64,000 nucleotides of DNA from JAEZBP01 sp963832725 (GTDB lineage: Bacteria > Myxococcota_A > Polyangia > Polyangiales > Sandaracinaceae): positions 434,001 through 498,000 of the forward strand of contig CAWHVG010000003.1 of the NCBI GenBank assembly GCA_963832725.1. Direction: 5' to 3'. The translations under genes and the position numbers were made by a program. Of this stretch, positions 60,864 to 64,000 are shown piece by piece (the stretch's first letter is position 1; the number at the start of each line of letters is the position of its first letter). Below the pieces are notes generated by a model, which was given only the letters and a program-made list of their open reading frames with translations, had not been told where the DNA came from and made no database searches.

Positions 60864-62528
60864 ATGAGCCATCAGCGGCGGGTCGTATACGTGATCGCTG
60901 CGACGATCCTCGGCAGCACCGCTCTCGCGGCGGCGCCGGGCGCGGAGGCGCAGGACATGGTCTTCACGGTGGAGGAGACGGGGCAGCCGCCGCCCCCCGC
61001 CGCCGAGGGGCCGCCCTCCGAGGCGCTCGCGAACGCGCTGCGTCTGTACCAGCAGGAGCGGTACATGGAGGCCTCGGTGCAGTTCCAGCGCGTCGTCGAA
61101 GGCGAGACGCAGGACGCACCGGCGAACGTCCAGAAGGCGCAGTTCTTCCTGGGGAAGTCGCTCTATCACCTGCGCTTCTACCAGTCGGCGCTCGCGATCT
61201 TCGACGAGATCACCCAGCAGGGGCAGGGCCACAACTACTTCGGCCAGACCCTGCAGTGGCTCGCGCAGCTCGCCACGCAGCTGCCGGAGCCGGCCGGCAT
61301 CATCGAGAAGGTCGGTCGCTACGGCGTCGATCAGCTCGAGCAATTCAACACGGCCGAGAGCGCCGATCTGTACAACCACCTCATCTATCTGATGGGGCGG
61401 CACAAGTACAATCAGGGTGAGTTCGACGAGGCGATCGCGCTCTTCCAGCGCGTGGACCGCCAGAGCGACTACTACGTCTACGCGCGCTTCTTCGAAGGGA
61501 TCGCGCACGTCCGCACGCGTCACGCGCAGCCGGCGATCACCGCGTTCCGCGCCATCATCGAAGGGATCGATCAGGGCGTCAGCGGCATCGAGGACACCCA
61601 GCGCATGCGCGATCTCGCGTGGCTCTCGCTCGCGCGCGTCTACTACACCGCGTCCAACCGCACCGACGCCGAGACCGGCGAGCGGGAGGTCGACGGCCGC
61701 CTGCTCGGCAACGCGGTCGAGGCCTGGAACCGGATCGGGACGGGCAGCGAGTACTGGCTCGACGCGCTCTTCGAGGAGTCGTGGGCGTTCTTCCTCGCCG
61801 ACGAGTACTCGCGCGCGATGGGTAACATCCACACGCTCTACTCGCCCTACTTCGACGACGCCTACTACCCCGAGGCGCTCGTCCTGAAGTCCGTGATCTT
61901 CTTCTCCGCGTGTCAGGTCGACAACGCGGAGGCGATGATCACGCAGTTCCACGAGCGCTACGATCCGGTTCAGTCGGAGCTGCAGACCACGTTGGAGCAG
62001 TTCCAGGACAACCAGGCGTTCTTCGACTTCCTTCAGCGGGTGCGCGCGGGCGAGGCGAACCTCTCCCCGCGGATTCGCGGTATCGTCGCTTCCTCCCTCA
62101 GCGACCGCACGCTGCTCCGCAACTTGGAGTACGTCCGGCTTCTGGAGGCGGAAGAAGCGCGGCTCAACCAGTCTCCCGACGAGTTCAAGAACAGCAGCCT
62201 GGGGGGCCGCATCCTTCAGGATATCTTCGTGGCGAAGTCCTTCGCCGTCGACCAGACGGGTGACTTGGCCCGCGGCCGTTACAACCGCCTGATCGAAGAG
62301 CTCAGCGAGCTCATGAACCAGGTGGACACGGTCGAGCTCGAGATCGCCACGTACACGCGCGGTCAGCTGTCGCAGGAAATGCAGCAGCAGCAGACCGAGG
62401 TGGCCCGCTCCGGCGGCCTCAACGTCGAGGTCGACGAGGAGCACCAGATGTGGCCGTTCGACGGCGAGTACTGGCGCGACGAGCTCGGCTTCTATCGGCA
62501 GCAGGTCACGTCGCAGTGTGGTCGGTGA
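60864..62528 (+). CDS. Exported tetratricopeptide-repeat protein
   Basis: A 554-residue envelope protein with a Sec signal peptide (MSHQRRVVYVIAATILGSTA..., cleavage near AEA-Q). The mature protein is a TPR solenoid: 'ANALRLYQQERYMEASVQFQ', 'AQFFLGKSLYHLRFYQSALA', 'HLIYLMGRHKYNQGEFDEAI' and 'DYYVYARFFEGIAHVRTRHA' are clear TPR helix pairs. Later comes 'GTGSEYWLDALFEESWAFFL', then a helical tail. It probably scaffolds a periplasmic complex. The next gene, 107 bp on, is another exported TPR protein, and both follow a strong promoter. Myxobacterial gliding and secretion loci contain such TPR pairs (for example AglT-like proteins), but identity is not shown. ATG at 60864. Confidence 0.75.
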   Translation: MSHQRRVVYVIAATILGSTALAAAPGAEAQDMVFTVEETGQPPPPAAEGPPSEALANALRLYQQERYMEASVQFQRVVEGETQDAPANVQKAQFFLGKSLYHLRFYQSALAIFDEITQQGQGHNYFGQTLQWLAQLATQLPEPAGIIEKVGRYGVDQLEQFNTAESADLYNHLIYLMGRHKYNQGEFDEAIALFQRVDRQSDYYVYARFFEGIAHVRTRHAQPAITAFRAIIEGIDQGVSGIEDTQRMRDLAWLSLARVYYTASNRTDAETGEREVDGRLLGNAVEAWNRIGTGSEYWLDALFEESWAFFLADEYSRAMGNIHTLYSPYFDDAYYPEALVLKSVIFFSACQVDNAEAMITQFHERYDPVQSELQTTLEQFQDNQAFFDFLQRVRAGEANLSPRIRGIVASSLSDRTLLRNLEYVRLLEAEEARLNQSPDEFKNSSLGGRILQDIFVAKSFAVDQTGDLARGRYNRLIEELSELMNQVDTVELEIATYTRGQLSQEMQQQQTEVARSGGLNVEVDEEHQMWPFDGEYWRDELGFYRQQVTSQCGR

Positions 62529-62635
62529 GTTGAGGCGGGCCCTCGGGTGAGGGCCCACCTCGAAGCGCGGAAACGAGCAGCACGTTAGCGGCTCCGCCCC
62601 ATGGCGGGCGGAGCTAGGCAAGAAGGGTGAGCAGC

Positions 62636-64000
62636 ATGCGTCGCAACCGTCTCGCACTCCTCGTGGCGGCCTCCGCGTTGGCGGCCGGGCTACCGCTCGC
62701 GGTAGGAGCGCAGCGGGGTCAGTCCTCGGAGGATTCTTCGTCCGAAGAACAGACCCTCCCGGACTCCATCCCGCACGTCGAGTCGGGCGTCTGCATCTCG
62801 CAGGGCGCGCGGCAGAACGTCGAGCACTGCCCTGAGGGTGCGCCGCCGCCGAGTAAGCGGGCGGGCGCCCGTCCGGTGAGCCCCGACTCCAACGTCGCCT
62901 CGCACTTCCACGAGACCAAGCGTCTCCAGGAAGAGCACGAGAGCGGGATGACGGGCCCGAGCATCCAGATCGACGAAGCCACGCGACGCAACCGCGAGCG
63001 GATTCAGGGCCGCGCGCTCGGCCTGCTCCAGCGGGAGGTCCAGGTGCTCCAGCGTCTCGTCGGCCGCACCCGCGCCGGCGACCCGCGCGGCGCCGACTAC
63101 CTGCTGCGGCTGGCCGAGACGTACTTCGAGCTCCAGACGTTCTACAACACGCAAGCCCGCGGGCTGGACGAGCCGATCTTCCAGGCTCGGCAGCAGAAGA
63201 ACGCAGGGCGCGTCCAGCAGCTCCAGCAGCAGCAGCGCCAGGCGAACGAGGCGCTCCAGCGCTACCGCCAGGAGGCGATCCGCACCTACGCGCAGCTGGT
63301 GCGCGACTATCCGAACTACAACCGGATGGACGAGGTCCTCTTCTCGCTGGCCTTCGGACTCGAGGAGATGCGGCAGTTCCAGCGCGCCCGCCAGGTCTAC
63401 CACCGCCTGATCAAGGGGTACCCGCAGAGCCGCTTCATCCCGCACGCTTACCTCTCGTTCGCCGAGTATTACTTCGGCGAGGGGGACATGCGCGCTGCGC
63501 AGCAGTTCTACAACAAGGTCACCGAGATCCCGCCGGACCGGAACCCGGTCTACGGGTATGCGCTCTACAAACAGGCATGGGCGCTCTACAACCTGGAGGA
63601 TTTCCAGGGCGCGCTGACGCAGTTCGTGCGGGTCGTCGAATACGCGACACAGAACCCCGACGCGCGCGATGCGGCCAACCTGGCCCGGCAATCGAGACGG
63701 GAGTTGGTCTTGCCATACTCCCGCGTGGGCAGACCGAGCCAAGCGCTCCAGTTCTTCCGCAGATATGCGACGGACGATGCTCAAGCGATTGAGATGCTGG
63801 AGAGCTTGGGTGAGCTCTACTTCGACACGGGCGCCTGGCCACAGACGATCGAGGTCTACCACCAGCTGATCGCGCAGGCCCCAGAAGGGGATCGGGTCTG
63901 CTACTACCAAGCCCGAGTCGCGAACGCGATCATCTCGTCGAGACCCAAACGCGAGCAGGTCACCGAGGTGCGGCGATTGGTGGACCTCTACGGAGCGTTC
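62636..64000 (+). CDS. Exported tetratricopeptide-repeat protein (partial)
   Basis: At least 455 residues, cut by the right edge. Signal peptide MRRNRLALLVAASALAAGLP... (cleavage near VGA-Q), then a Ser/Glu/Asp-rich mature start. A long helical or coiled region ('RQQKNAGRVQQLQQQQRQAN', Gln-rich) is followed by TPR pairs: 'RMDEVLFSLAFGLEEMRQFQ', 'RFIPHAYLSFAEYYFGEGDM', 'PVYGYALYKQAWALYNLEDF' and 'AIEMLESLGELYFDTGAWPQ'. 'ADYLLRLAETYFELQTFYN' is the first. The ATG at 62636 has an AGAAGGG ribosome-binding site nine bases upstream; a GTG at 62627 is possible. Same strand as the TPR gene before it; likely partner. Confidence 0.75.
   Translation, partial: MRRNRLALLVAASALAAGLPLAVGAQRGQSSEDSSSEEQTLPDSIPHVESGVCISQGARQNVEHCPEGAPPPSKRAGARPVSPDSNVASHFHETKRLQEEHESGMTGPSIQIDEATRRNRERIQGRALGLLQREVQVLQRLVGRTRAGDPRGADYLLRLAETYFELQTFYNTQARGLDEPIFQARQQKNAGRVQQLQQQQRQANEALQRYRQEAIRTYAQLVRDYPNYNRMDEVLFSLAFGLEEMRQFQRARQVYHRLIKGYPQSRFIPHAYLSFAEYYFGEGDMRAAQQFYNKVTEIPPDRNPVYGYALYKQAWALYNLEDFQGALTQFVRVVEYATQNPDARDAANLARQSRRELVLPYSRVGRPSQALQFFRRYATDDAQAIEMLESLGELYFDTGAWPQTIEVYHQLIAQAPEGDRVCYYQARVANAIISSRPKREQVTEVRRLVDLYGAF

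Overview
The window is about 70% G+C and tightly packed. It reads as chromosome from a deltaproteobacterium of the Myxococcota, most like the Polyangiales/Sandaracinaceae. The clues are many Cys-rich or Pro-Asp-rich lipoproteins, a Myxococcota-style Ser/Thr kinase (GSGGMAE glycine loop), a zinc-ribbon/FHA/ABC-transporter fusion, a LexA with GTTCAGG repeats upstream, paired myxobacterial-type outer-membrane beta-barrel proteins, and PEGA, HEAT, FG-GAP and TPR proteins. The assignment is inference; no rRNA or tRNA gene was seen.

Layout. 0-11 kb: an ABC-exporter fragment, an RpoD-like sigma factor behind a sigma54-like site, a D,D-carboxypeptidase, an HD phosphohydrolase, and a regulatory block (NtrC-type regulator, a receiver lacking its phosphoacceptor Asp, a second NtrC-type regulator coupled to aspartate kinase). 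11-26.6 kb: a STAS-like protein, PEGA protein, glycerate kinase, a coupled pair of ArsA/Get3-like ATPases resembling mycobacterial Rv3679/Rv3680, a sulfotransferase, a UbiA prenyltransferase facing a coupled kinase-UbiA-unknown operon, a trans-sulfuration enzyme, a CBS protein, a beta-CASP nuclease-like protein, and a coupled YhhN/HD pair. 26.6-27.2 kb: a non-coding block of two repeat arrays. 27-38 kb: a large glycosidase-like lipoprotein, the FHA/ABC transporter, a Cys-rich lipoprotein, an OPT transporter and lexA. 38.1-39.2 kb: a 1.1-kb non-coding block of repeats. 39-47 kb: a GH35-like enzyme coupled to an unknown gene, an SDR, a CxxCH lipoprotein, a CrcB fluoride channel, and otsA-otsB. 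47-64 kb: an FG-GAP/UnbV lipoprotein, a Cache/HAMP-like membrane protein, two HEAT proteins, two OMPs, ftsY, a YraN protein and two envelope TPR proteins, the last cut by the window edge.

Themes. Four-base start/stop overlaps repeatedly join functionally mixed genes. Five good TTG-N18-TAT promoters share an 18-bp spacer. Several genes (sigma factor, both NtrC regulators, lysC, the beta-CASP protein and one membrane protein) are broken only by single-base indels in G/C or T runs that restore perfect family sequence when corrected; these look like assembly errors, not pseudogenes. The least explained structures are a roughly 42-bp-period CACGTG repeat array (26.86-27.13 kb) and a 40-bp palindromic array (38.77-39.20 kb).
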